Shown here: positions 1 to 5,294 of the stretch, piece after piece
How the letters are laid out: each line of letters starts with the position of its first letter
Numbering within the stretch: the first letter of the stretch is position 1
Translations under genes and position numbers: made by a program
Assembly (NCBI GenBank): GCA_937901185.1
Contig: CALCHR010000255.1
Location: forward strand, 1-5,479
Length of the DNA stretch: 5,479 bases
DNA from: an uncultured Bacteroidales bacterium
GTDB taxonomy: Bacteria; Bacteroidota; Bacteroidia; Bacteroidales; Bacteroidaceae
Reading direction: 5' to 3'
Notes under the pieces: generated by a model
Databases searched by the model: none
What the model was told of the DNA's origin: nothing
The model's input: the letters and a program-made list of their open reading frames with translations, nothing else

Positions 1-1
1 C

Positions 2-559
2 TATTATCCTAAAGGCCGCCGCCGCGACTACTATTTTACGTTCATGCTCCTCTCGGTGAGCATCTTCATGCTCATCTACCTGCTGCTGCAAAATGCCTCC
101 GACATGGGCATCGGCGCTGCGTTAGGCCTCTTTGCCATCTTCGGCATCATCCGCTACCGCACCGAGAGCGTACCCATCCGCGAGATGACCTACCTCTTCT
201 TCCTCGTAGCCCTCTCCGTGCTCAATGGCAAAACCGGCGAGCTCAACTTCTTGAGCCGCATTCTGGTGAACCTCATCTTCGTAGGCATCGTGTGGCTCTG
301 CGAAAACTATCTCTCCGTCTATAAAGAAGGATGCAAGTTTGTGCGCTACGACAACATCGACCTCATTCAGCCCGAGCGCTACGAAGAGCTGAAAGCCGAC
401 CTCGAAAAGCGCCTCGGCCTCGACATCATCCGCATAGAAGTGGGCGCCGTAGACTTCCTCACCGACATGGCCATGCTGCGCGTCTTCTATAAAGACCCCG
501 ACAAGCAGATCAAACCCGTAGACAGAATTTTCAAAATACCCCAAGACAATGTTTTTTAA
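2..559 (+). CDS. DUF4956 family membrane protein, 5' end missing
   Basis: The frame is open from base 2 to the stop at 557-559 (185 visible codons). The first ATG at 44 is internal: the codons before it read YYPKGRRRDYYFTF, which fits the conserved start of DUF4956 proteins, so the true start lies left of the window, probably about 30 codons away. Four hydrophobic segments are visible: the stretch around MLLSVSIFMLIYLLL, IGAALGLFAIFGII, MTYLFFLVALSVL and ILVNLIFVGIVWLC. The family signature GLFAIFGIIRYRTE followed by PIREMTYLF lies between segments two and three. After the fourth segment comes a soluble, presumably cytoplasmic, C-terminal domain of about 85 residues. No enzymatic function is established for DUF4956. 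In known genomes it often neighbours VTC-type polyphosphate polymerase and CotH-type genes. Its end overlaps the DUF2490 gene by 11 bases, which suggests coupled expression. Confidence 0.88.
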   Translation, partial: YYPKGRRRDYYFTFMLLSVSIFMLIYLLLQNASDMGIGAALGLFAIFGIIRYRTESVPIREMTYLFFLVALSVLNGKTGELNFLSRILVNLIFVGIVWLCENYLSVYKEGCKFVRYDNIDLIQPERYEELKADLEKRLGLDIIRIEVGAVDFLTDMAMLRVFYKDPDKQIKPVDRIFKIPQDNVF

Positions 560-1355
560 GAAGATTTTTTTACTACTGATCGCACTCATCGCAGTCCCCG
601 TATTAGCCCAAAGCGATTTTGGCTTGTGGACCGGAGTGACCCTTGAGAAAGAATTTGGTAAAAAGTTCTCCGTCGATGCCGGCGTAGACTTCCGCGCCGC
701 TGAAAACGTGACGCGCCCGGCACGCTGGGCCGCATCGCTGGGAGCCGGCTACAAAGTAAATAAGCAACTGAAGTTTGGCGCAGGCTATATCTTCATCACC
801 GACCGCAACCCCTGGGAGTACAAGGTGAACTACAACGACGAGGGCGAGATGAAGGGCTACAACGTAGACCACTCCTACTGGCGCAACAAGCACCGCGCCT
901 TCTTCGAAGCTACGGGAAAGATGAAAGCCGGACGCTTCTCCTTCTCTCTGCGCGAGCGCTACCAGTTCACCCACTATATGGGCGACAGCACAGCACGCGA
1001 CCGCTATCGTGGTGTAGTTACCTCCGACTATCCCGGAAAGCAATACAACGGCTATGCCTACTCTGAGACCGTGATGGACCATAAGGGCTCAAAAAATAAG
1101 CACTATCTCCGCTCACGTCTCAAGGTGGAGTATGACATCCGCAAGTGTCCGCTCACACCCTTCCTTTCCTACGAGGCCTACAACAACCTCAGCGAGGGTT
1201 TCGACCTTGACAAGTCGCGCCTGAGTGCCGGCGTGGAATGGAAGATCACTAAGAAGATTAACCTCTCCGCTGCCTATCTCTTCCAGACAGGCGCCGACGA
1301 CGACTCGGACGGCGATGAGCACATCATAGATATTGGATTCAAGTTTGAACTATAA
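549..1355 (+). CDS. DUF2490 family outer-membrane beta-barrel protein
   Basis: This is a 268-residue protein with a clear signal peptide (K4-K5, then a hydrophobic run ending VLAQ at about residue 21), so the mature chain begins near SDFGLWTG. The body alternates short amphipathic strands rich in aromatic and charged residues, such as KFSVDAGVDFR, KLKFGAGYIF-like segments, RFSFSLRERYQF, HYLRSRLKVEYDI and KINLSAAYLFQTG. It ends in a strand with terminal aromatic and Leu residues (IDIGFKFEL), typical of proteins folded into the outer membrane. The N-terminal W-x-G and central LRERYQF patterns match DUF2490 proteins of Bacteroidetes, which have no established function. The start at 549 sits inside the end of the DUF4956 gene and is supported because the signal peptide begins there. 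The next gene follows after 9 bases, so it belongs to the same operon. Confidence 0.85.
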   Translation: MFFKKIFLLLIALIAVPVLAQSDFGLWTGVTLEKEFGKKFSVDAGVDFRAAENVTRPARWAASLGAGYKVNKQLKFGAGYIFITDRNPWEYKVNYNDEGEMKGYNVDHSYWRNKHRAFFEATGKMKAGRFSFSLRERYQFTHYMGDSTARDRYRGVVTSDYPGKQYNGYAYSETVMDHKGSKNKHYLRSRLKVEYDIRKCPLTPFLSYEAYNNLSEGFDLDKSRLSAGVEWKITKKINLSAAYLFQTGADDDSDGDEHIIDIGFKFEL

Positions 1356-1364
1356 GCCCGGCCT

Positions 1365-1823
1365 ATGAAAAGAACTATCCTCAGCATTTTCCTCTTGGGT
1401 TGCGTGGCCTTTGCTTCGGCCCAGAGCTACGACTATATTACCTTCCGCACAGCCGACGGCGCCGAGAAAAGCATGGCTATCGACGGCTTGAAACTCACCT
1501 TTGCCGAAGGAAAAATGACCGCTCGCAACGCCGTGGAGACCCTTAGCTACGAGCTTTCCATGCTTGGCAGCATGTATTTTGCCGCTCAGCCCACCGCCGT
1601 AGCCGCCCTCCCGGTGAACAGCACCGCTGTGCAAGTGAAAAACGGAAGCCTCTACGTGGCCGCACCCGTTGGTACGCAGGTGTTGCTCTATGCCATCGAC
1701 GGTCGACTGTTGGCTGCCTTTACCAAACAAAACTCTGAAGTGGAACTCCTGGGCAACCGTCTTGCTCCCGGCACTTACCTCGTGAAGGCCGGAGGTTGCA
1801 CCTATAAAATCTTTGCCCGATGA
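1365..1823 (+). CDS. small secreted protein with T9SS-like C-terminal tail
   Basis: This 152-residue protein has a signal peptide ending at about residue 20 (FASAQ, then SYDYITF). Residues 22-75 (ITFRTADGAEKSMAIDGLKLTFAEGKM and onward to MYFA) form a short beta-rich module of the kind seen at the N-termini of many Bacteroidales secreted proteins. Residues 88-152 (QVKNGSLYVAAPVG, VLLYAIDGRLLAA, LAPGTYLVKAGGCTYKIFAR) have the spacing of a type A type IX secretion sorting domain: a G-x-L-x-V strand, a Y-x-x-D-G-R-L turn and a final G-x-Y-L-V-K hairpin. Almost nothing separates the two modules, so no catalytic domain is present; a structural or adaptor role is possible, but the function is unknown. 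Its stop overlaps the next gene's start (ATGA, 1820-1823), which suggests translational coupling with the carbohydrate-binding protein. Whether the tail is a functional secretion signal or merely resembles one cannot be told from sequence alone. Confidence 0.8.
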   Translation: MKRTILSIFLLGCVAFASAQSYDYITFRTADGAEKSMAIDGLKLTFAEGKMTARNAVETLSYELSMLGSMYFAAQPTAVAALPVNSTAVQVKNGSLYVAAPVGTQVLLYAIDGRLLAAFTKQNSEVELLGNRLAPGTYLVKAGGCTYKIFAR

Positions 1824-3037
1824 AAAAGTTCTATCTCTTTACCTTGTTGTGCTTGCTGGCCTCAGGCGTGGCAGCGCAGACTCTGAAAATCCATACGGGT
1901 GCTATCACCACGGCCGTTCCTGCTGCCGAAGCCGGCGATATGCTTTATAGCGCCGACGGCACAGCGCTCACCGTGATGGGCCGCACCTACCTTGTGAGCG
2001 AGATAGATAGCATCACGGCCGACCGTAGCACAGTGGCTCCCTCCACCGTGGCTGTGAACTATCAGGGTGCTTCGGCGCGCGTGCTCGTGGCTGCCGATGT
2101 GGCTCCGCAGCTCTCTATCAGTGTTTCAGGCGCCGATGTGGTGGTCTATGCCGATGCAGCGATGGAAACAGAAGTGACCTATGCGCTCTCCGGCGCTTCT
2201 GCCGACGGCTCCTTCTTTATGGAAGGCGAATACAAGTCCACCCTCGTGCTCGACAACCTGACACTCTCTAACACACGCGGCGCCGCCATCGACATTGCCA
2301 ACGGCAAGCGCCTCTGCGTGGTCATCCCCACCGGCACCGTGACCACTCTGTCCGACGGCGCAGGCGGCACGCACAAAGCCTGCTTCTTTGTAAACGGACA
2401 CCCTGAGTTTGAGGGCGGCGGCACGCTGCAACTCGTGGGCAACACCAAGCACGCCTTTGCCTCCGACGAGTATACCCAACTGAAAAAAGACTTTGGGAAA
2501 ATCATAGTGACCAAGGCCGTAACAGACGGTATGCACATCGAGCAATACTTCAAGATGCAGGGCGGAGAAATCAACATCTCCGGCACCGGCGGCGACTGTA
2601 TAGATGTGTCTGTGACCAAAGATCCGGCCGACGAGCTCAATGGACAGGTGTTCATCGAAGGCGGCAGTATCACGATGGACGTGGCAGCCGAAGATGTGAA
2701 GGGCTTGAAGAGCGACGACATCATCTCCATCACCGGCGGCACCATCAAGGCTTCTGTAAGCGGTAACGGCACCAAGGGCATCAGCTCCGGCACCGACCTC
2801 TTCATTACGCAGCCCACTGCCACTGCCACCTTGATAGATATGACCGTTACCGGCACCACCTACATGCCCGACGATCCCGAACTGGAATCTAAATGCCGCG
2901 GCATCAAAGTGAAGGGCGATTTCACCTTCGACGGCGGCACCATCCGCATCTCTGCCACCGGCAAAAAGAGCAAGGCCATCAGCGTCGACGGCATTTACAC
3001 CTACAAGAGTGGCAGCATCAACTGCGCCGTAGACTAA
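1820..3037 (+). CDS. secreted Cthe_2159-type carbohydrate-binding beta-helix protein
   Basis: This 405-residue protein has a signal peptide ending at about residue 20 (SGVAAQ, then TLKIH). Residues 22-66 form a small module ending YLVSEIDSITAD, common at the N-termini of Bacteroidales secreted proteins. Residues 78-405 match the carbohydrate-binding Cthe_2159 family (formerly DUF4353): YKSTLVLDNLTLSNTRGAAIDI, then repeated beta-helix rungs such as FKMQGGEINISGTGGDCIDV, IISITGGTIKASVSGNGTKGIS and FTFDGGTIRISATGKKSKAIS. The repeating GG-x-I-x-I-x-x-(S/T)-G pattern followed by an acidic or Gly turn is characteristic. The founding member is a right-handed beta-helix related to pectate lyases that binds polysaccharide and calcium but is not known to cleave it; binding here is inferred. 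Clear lyase catalytic residues are not recognisable. It overlaps the preceding gene by 4 bases and is the last gene of the operon, with a terminator 31 bases further on. The protein ends shortly after the last rung (SINCAVD), with no separate anchoring or sorting tail, so attachment might depend on a partner. Confidence 0.86.
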   Translation: MKKFYLFTLLCLLASGVAAQTLKIHTGAITTAVPAAEAGDMLYSADGTALTVMGRTYLVSEIDSITADRSTVAPSTVAVNYQGASARVLVAADVAPQLSISVSGADVVVYADAAMETEVTYALSGASADGSFFMEGEYKSTLVLDNLTLSNTRGAAIDIANGKRLCVVIPTGTVTTLSDGAGGTHKACFFVNGHPEFEGGGTLQLVGNTKHAFASDEYTQLKKDFGKIIVTKAVTDGMHIEQYFKMQGGEINISGTGGDCIDVSVTKDPADELNGQVFIEGGSITMDVAAEDVKGLKSDDIISITGGTIKASVSGNGTKGISSGTDLFITQPTATATLIDMTVTGTTYMPDDPELESKCRGIKVKGDFTFDGGTIRISATGKKSKAISVDGIYTYKSGSINCAVD

Positions 3038-3068
3038 GCTCGCCCGAAACACTCATTTAATAATATAT

Positions 3069-3108
3069 ATAAAGGAGGCCCGCAAAAGATGCTGCGGGCC
3101 TCCTTTAT
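3069..3108 (+). terminator. intrinsic terminator of the plus-strand operon
   Basis: A perfect inverted repeat: AAAGGAGGCCCGCA (3071-3084) pairs with TGCGGGCCTCCTTT (3093-3106) around an 8-base loop, and two more A/T pairs extend it to 16 bp. The right arm ends in CCTTTAT, a short T-run, while the left flank is A/T-rich (TAATATATATAAA), so it could act from either side. It starts 31 bases after the stop of the carbohydrate-binding protein gene. Confidence 0.85.
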
Positions 3109-3109
3109 G

Positions 3110-3232
3110 ATGCTCGGTGAGAGAGAAATTCTTGCTTATTATACCTGGCTTTTCTTAGTAGTTACTTTCGCGTTCTTAGTAGTTACCGAATTTTTCCTAG
3201 TAGTTACCGAAATTCACCTAGCTTTTACCTAA
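3110..3232 (+). CDS. possible 40-codon ORF with a seven-residue repeat (doubtful)
   Basis: An ATG at 3110 opens a 40-codon frame ending TAA at 3230-3232. It reads MLGEREILAYYTW, then FLVVTFA, FLVVTEF, FLVVTEI and HLAFT, because the 21-bp DNA repeat beneath it is exactly seven codons long. The product would be short, hydrophobic and beta-prone. Against it: the ATG lies directly behind the operon terminator, no promoter or ribosome binding site is evident, and the same repeat is open in another forward frame as well, so openness is weak evidence. It is recorded because it is too short for routine gene calling and its repetition is striking. A DNA-level repeat is the more likely explanation. Confidence 0.15.
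   Translation: MLGEREILAYYTWLFLVVTFAFLVVTEFFLVVTEIHLAFT
3152..3232. repeat. 21-bp tandem direct repeat, four units
   Basis: Units begin at 3152, 3173, 3194 and 3215, each exactly 21 bp apart. The shared core is T-T-C-(T/C)-TAGTAGTTACC-GAA-T-T. Units two and three are the best matches, unit one departs after GTTAC (TTTCGCG), and unit four is degenerate (CACCTAGCTTTTACC). A TACC at 3142-3145 is in the same phase, hinting at one more decayed unit on the left, and GGAGGTTAC near 3263-3271 resembles a further decayed unit on the right. The array lies between two convergent genes and their terminators. A period of 21 bp is two helical turns, so each core would face the same side of the DNA. Whether it is a protein-binding array, a slippage-prone tandem repeat or a relic is not visible here. 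Confidence 0.75.
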
Positions 3233-3317
3233 GAAACGCCCGAAAATGCCTATTGAAAATCAGGAGGTTACAAAGCCGATTTTTTGCCCCTCCGGGAATG
3301 ATGTAAAGGCTGCGGCG

Positions 3318-3364
3318 AAAAAACAGAAATCCCCGACTCGCGCTGAGGTGAGCCGGGGATTTTT
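3318..3364 (-). terminator. intrinsic terminator of the minus-strand fusion gene
   Basis: AAATCCCCG (3327-3335) pairs with CGGGGATTT (3354-3362); CTC (3337-3339) and GAG (3350-3352) extend the stem past one A/C mismatch, around a 10-base loop. Read on the minus strand, the hairpin begins about 20 bases after the stop at 3383 and is followed by TTTCTGTTTTTT, the last six T at 3323-3318. On the plus strand the stem is followed by five T (3360-3364), so it could stop transcription from both sides. It is presumably the native terminator of the RNase R gene. Confidence 0.8.
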
Positions 3365-3382
3365 CTATGTGGTACGCCGTGT

Positions 3383-4675
3383 TCAGTCTTCCACGATGGA
3401 GAAGTCCAGTTGCTTCTTGTCCAGATTGGCGCGCTCCACTCTGATGTTCACATGGTCGCCCAGCGAGTAGCGGCGGTGGCGGCGTCGGCCCACGAGGCAG
3501 TAGTTGCGCTCGTCAAACTCGTAATAGTCGTCAAGCAGTGTGCGCAGCGGCACCATGCCCTCGCATTTGTGCTCGTCGACCTCTACGTAGAGGCCAAACT
3601 CGGTGACGCCGCTGATGGTGCCGCTGAATACCATGCCGAGGCGCGAAGACATAAACTCCACTTGCTTGTACTTGATGCTGGCGCGCTCTGCGGTGGCCGC
3701 CAGTTGCTCCATGTTGGAAGAGTGCTCGCACAGTTCTTCATACTTGTCGGCGTTGGCCGAGCGGCCGCCCTCTTCGTAGCGCGTCAGGAGGCGGTGCACC
3801 ATCGTGTCGGGATAGCGGCGGATGGGCGAGGTGAAGTGCGTGTAGTATTGGAACATCAGTCCGTAGTGGCCGATGTTGTGAATGCTGTAGCGCGCCTTCA
3901 TCATGGCTCTGAGGGCCACCAGTTCGATGACGTTCTCCTCCTTCTTTCCTTTGGCGTCGGCCAGCAGGTTGTTCAGTCCCTTGCTGATGTCCGTCTTGCT
4001 GCCCTCGGTGCGAATCTTGTAGCCAAACTTGGCCACGAAGGCACTGAGTTTTTCCAACTTTTCAGGGTCGGGCACATCGTGGATGCGGTAGGGGAGCACC
4101 TTGGCTTTCTTGCCTTGCGGCACGCGGCCTATCTTTTCTGCCACACTGCGGTTGGCCAGCAGCATAAACTCCTCCACGAGTTTGTTGGCATCCTTGGCCA
4201 CTTTTATATAAGTAGAGACGGGGCGTCCCTGTTCGTCTATCTCAAAGCGCACCTCTGCGCGGTCAAAGCCGATGGCGCCTTTTTGGAAGCGCTTCTTACG
4301 CAGCTGCTTGGCCAGGCGGTTGAGCACCAAAACTTCTTCGGCAAAGTCGCCCTCCGGAGCGCTGCCTTTGGACAAGGGATCGGGGTGTTCGCCGGGCTGA
4401 CTGAGGTCTTCGGGCGAGGCCTCGCCGTGGCGCTCGATGATATACTGCGCCTCCTCGTAAGTGAAGCGGCGGTCGGAGCAGATCACGGTGTGTGCCAAGT
4501 GCCACTTGAGCACTTCGCCCTTTTCGTTGAGGCGGAAGATGGCAGAGTAGGCCAGTTTCTCCTCGTTGGGACGGAGCGAGCAGATGAAGTTGCACAGGCG
4601 CTCGGGCAGCATAGGAATGGTGCGGTCCACTAGGTAAACGCTCGTGGCGCGCTTCTGTGCTTCGCGGTCGATGAT
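3383..4675 (-). pseudogene. rnr: ribonuclease R C-terminal portion, lacking catalytic aspartates
   Basis: About 430 codons align with the RNB and S1 regions of RNase R/VacB. The family motifs appear in order: KRATSVYLVDRTIPMLPE and CSLRPNEEKLAYS (residues 117-152), FTYEEAQYIIE (180-190), LVEEFMLLANRSVAE (275-289), HYGLMFQYYTHFTSPIRRYPD (379-399), and an S1 domain beginning near SSRLGMVFSGTISG and containing VTEFGLYVEVDEHKCEGMV. The usual Bacteroidetes protein is roughly 700 residues or more. Missing are the cold-shock domains and the segment with the clustered metal-binding aspartates that precedes HIADVSHYV in relatives. The arginine of SPIRRYPD, needed for cleavage in RNase II-type enzymes, is present but useless alone. 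Residues 192-220 form a Pro/Glu/Gly-rich insertion between RNB strands. No internal frameshift is seen. Confidence 0.85.
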
Positions 4676-5002
4676 GTCCTGCTGCGCTTTGAGGTTCTCC
4701 ACGCTATCGGGAACGGGGTTGAGGTTGGGCATTGAGCACACGGTGGTATATCCGCCACGCGCCGCCGCCATCGTACCCGTAGCGATGCGCTCCTTATATC
4801 CGTAGCCTGGCTCGCGGAGGGGTACATGCACATCGACAAATGCGGGTGCTACGACCAAGCCCTCGGCCTCTATAATGCGGTCATCTGCCGTAGGCTCAAT
4901 ATGTTCTCTGCGCTCGCTGATGCGACCTTCCGTGATTGCTATATCCTGCTTGCCGACTCCTACGACGAAGCCGTTCTTAATGATAGTTCTTGTGTTAGCC
5001 AT
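3383..5002 (-). CDS. chimeric ORF: dihydroorotase N-terminus fused to RNase R C-terminus
   Basis: One intact 539-codon frame starts at ATG 5002-5000 and stops at 3385-3383. Residues 1 to about 116 are the start of a dihydroorotase (pyrimidine synthesis), and residues from about 110 to 539 are the second half of RNase R (3'-5' exoribonuclease). The join lies within IIDREAQ (residues 110-116, about 4655-4675). The dihydroorotase part keeps LREPG and SMPNLNP but lacks most of the TIM barrel, and its HxH metal motif reads H59-V-P61. The RNase R part keeps most of the RNB fold, including HFTSPIRRYPD (389-399), and an S1 domain (about 452-536), but lacks both cold-shock domains and the N-terminal RNB segment carrying the catalytic aspartates. 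Neither activity is expected; an RNA-binding remnant could persist if expressed. I know of no natural family with this architecture. It is either a genuine deletion fusion or an assembly chimera. Upstream signals belong to the dihydroorotase side, and the downstream terminator belongs to the RNase R side. Confidence 0.8.
   Translation of the reverse strand: MANTRTIIKNGFVVGVGKQDIAITEGRISERREHIEPTADDRIIEAEGLVVAPAFVDVHVPLREPGYGYKERIATGTMAAARGGYTTVCSMPNLNPVPDSVENLKAQQDIIDREAQKRATSVYLVDRTIPMLPERLCNFICSLRPNEEKLAYSAIFRLNEKGEVLKWHLAHTVICSDRRFTYEEAQYIIERHGEASPEDLSQPGEHPDPLSKGSAPEGDFAEEVLVLNRLAKQLRKKRFQKGAIGFDRAEVRFEIDEQGRPVSTYIKVAKDANKLVEEFMLLANRSVAEKIGRVPQGKKAKVLPYRIHDVPDPEKLEKLSAFVAKFGYKIRTEGSKTDISKGLNNLLADAKGKKEENVIELVALRAMMKARYSIHNIGHYGLMFQYYTHFTSPIRRYPDTMVHRLLTRYEEGGRSANADKYEELCEHSSNMEQLAATAERASIKYKQVEFMSSRLGMVFSGTISGVTEFGLYVEVDEHKCEGMVPLRTLLDDYYEFDERNYCLVGRRRHRRYSLGDHVNIRVERANLDKKQLDFSIVED
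4655..5002 (-). pseudogene. pyrC: dihydroorotase N-terminal fragment (about a quarter of the gene)
   Basis: This segment encodes the first ~116 residues of the fusion. The order is MANTRTIIKNG (the amidohydrolase N-terminal strand), IIEAEGLVVAPAFVDVHV (strand one of the barrel), LREPGYGYKE (substrate-binding Arg region), GTMAAARGGYTTVCSMPNLNPVPDS (the GG-x-T-T...MPN-x-NP signature) and a helix, KAQQDIIDREAQ. Dihydroorotases of this class run to roughly 420-450 residues, so the carbamylated lysine, the later histidines and the catalytic aspartate are all absent. Codon CCC at 4822-4820 encodes Pro where the second metal-binding His of HxH belongs, a one-base change from CAC. That damage fits a fragment no longer under selection, or a sequencing error. 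The start codon is preceded by AGGTCGAGGAT on the minus strand, a weak ribosome binding region. Confidence 0.8.
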
Positions 5003-5019
5003 ATCCTCGACCTTACTAT

Positions 5020-5046
5020 AAAAAATAAGCGGCCCAAAGAGCCGCT
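5020..5046 (-). terminator. attenuator-like hairpin upstream of the fusion gene
   Basis: Read on the minus strand, AGCGGC (5046-5041) pairs with GCCGCT (5033-5028) across a 7-base loop. TA and six T (5025-5020) follow directly. This is an intrinsic-terminator layout, yet it lies 18 bases before the start codon at 5002 and downstream of the only promoter visible. It therefore would control read-through into the gene rather than end another one, unless a deleted gene once lay upstream. The stem is short (6 bp) but GC-rich. Confidence 0.65.
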
Positions 5047-5050
5047 AAAA

Positions 5051-5155
5051 TCAATTAAAAACAGTGAATGCCAAACCATTAAAACCTCGACGACAACACG
5101 CCACCTGTGGGAGAGCCTGTGCATTAGAGATATGGTTGTACATCGCGCGTTTCAT
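5051..5155 (-). CDS. putative 34-codon leader peptide before the attenuator
   Basis: ATG at 5155-5153 opens MKRAMYNHISNAQALPQVACCRRGFNGLAFTVFN, written here in part as MKRAMYNHIS and ACCRRGFNGLAFTVFN, ending TGA at 5053-5051. The stop lies 4 bases before the hairpin at 5046, and the start about 20 bases downstream of the TATCTTTG promoter element, exactly the layout of a leader peptide in a translation-coupled attenuator. It contains Cys-Cys-Arg-Arg (TGT TGT CGT CGA) and three Phe among the last ten residues, but no long run of one amino acid, so the sensed signal is not obvious. A pyrimidine signal sensed through coupled transcription, as in E. coli pyrBI, is a possibility suggested only by the downstream dihydroorotase start. 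I could not identify a convincing antiterminator pairing by eye. It may instead be non-coding leader RNA. Confidence 0.4.
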   Translation of the reverse strand: MKRAMYNHISNAQALPQVACCRRGFNGLAFTVFN

Positions 5156-5175
5156 AGTGTTATATATAATTGGCG

Positions 5176-5207
5176 CAAAGATAAGGATTTTTCTTGGTTT
5201 GTGCAAT
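5176..5207 (-). promoter_or_regulatory. Bacteroidetes-type promoter for the minus-strand leader
   Basis: On the minus strand TATCTTTG (5183-5176) matches the Bacteroidetes -7 element TAnnTTTG perfectly. ATTG (5207-5204) sits 20 bases upstream and fits the -33 element (TTG/TTTG). Transcription would begin about 5-8 bases beyond the -7 element, near 5170, giving a leader of about 168 bases before the start codon at 5002. Confidence 0.75.
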
Positions 5208-5294
5208 AGTGAGAGAGAAATTTTTTCTTTGTTGTGATAAGCCGCGATCTACTGCCGCTAACAAATTATCTCAGCAATGGGTAGTACGCGGCAC
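5208..5294. other. intergenic stretch without recognisable gene
   Basis: Between the promoter and the repeat cluster I see no gene, tRNA or terminator. GTGAGAGAGAAATT (5209-5222) also occurs at 3117-3130, in the other intergenic region; it is a purine-rich 14-mer and may be coincidence. Together with the repeat cluster this accounts for the gene-free right end of the window. Confidence 0.5.

Noticed and set aside
2126..3052. Long minus-strand frames opposite the carbohydrate-binding protein
   Set aside because: They are shadows of a GC-biased coding region; the plus frame has the signal peptide, the beta-helix rungs and the operon context.
3152..3232. CRISPR array reading of the 21-bp repeats
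   Set aside because: The units abut with no unique spacers, and the period is too short for repeat plus spacer.
3246..3470. A 74-codon plus-strand frame in the convergent intergenic region
   Set aside because: It crosses the terminator hairpin and runs antisense into the RNase R 3' end, and its composition resembles no protein family.
3410..4633. A 407-codon open frame on the plus strand opposite the RNase R portion
   Set aside because: It is antisense to well-conserved RNB and S1 motifs. Its Ala/Val/His-rich composition is what the codon bias of the opposite strand produces, and no family motif or start signal is visible.
5101..5110. Palindrome CCACCTGTGG inside the leader as an operator
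   Set aside because: Only four base pairs on each side, and no second copy; too weak to call a regulatory site.
4826..5209. A 127-codon plus-strand frame overlapping the pyrC start and leader
   Set aside because: It runs antisense through the dihydroorotase start, the hairpin and the promoter, and has no recognisable domain.
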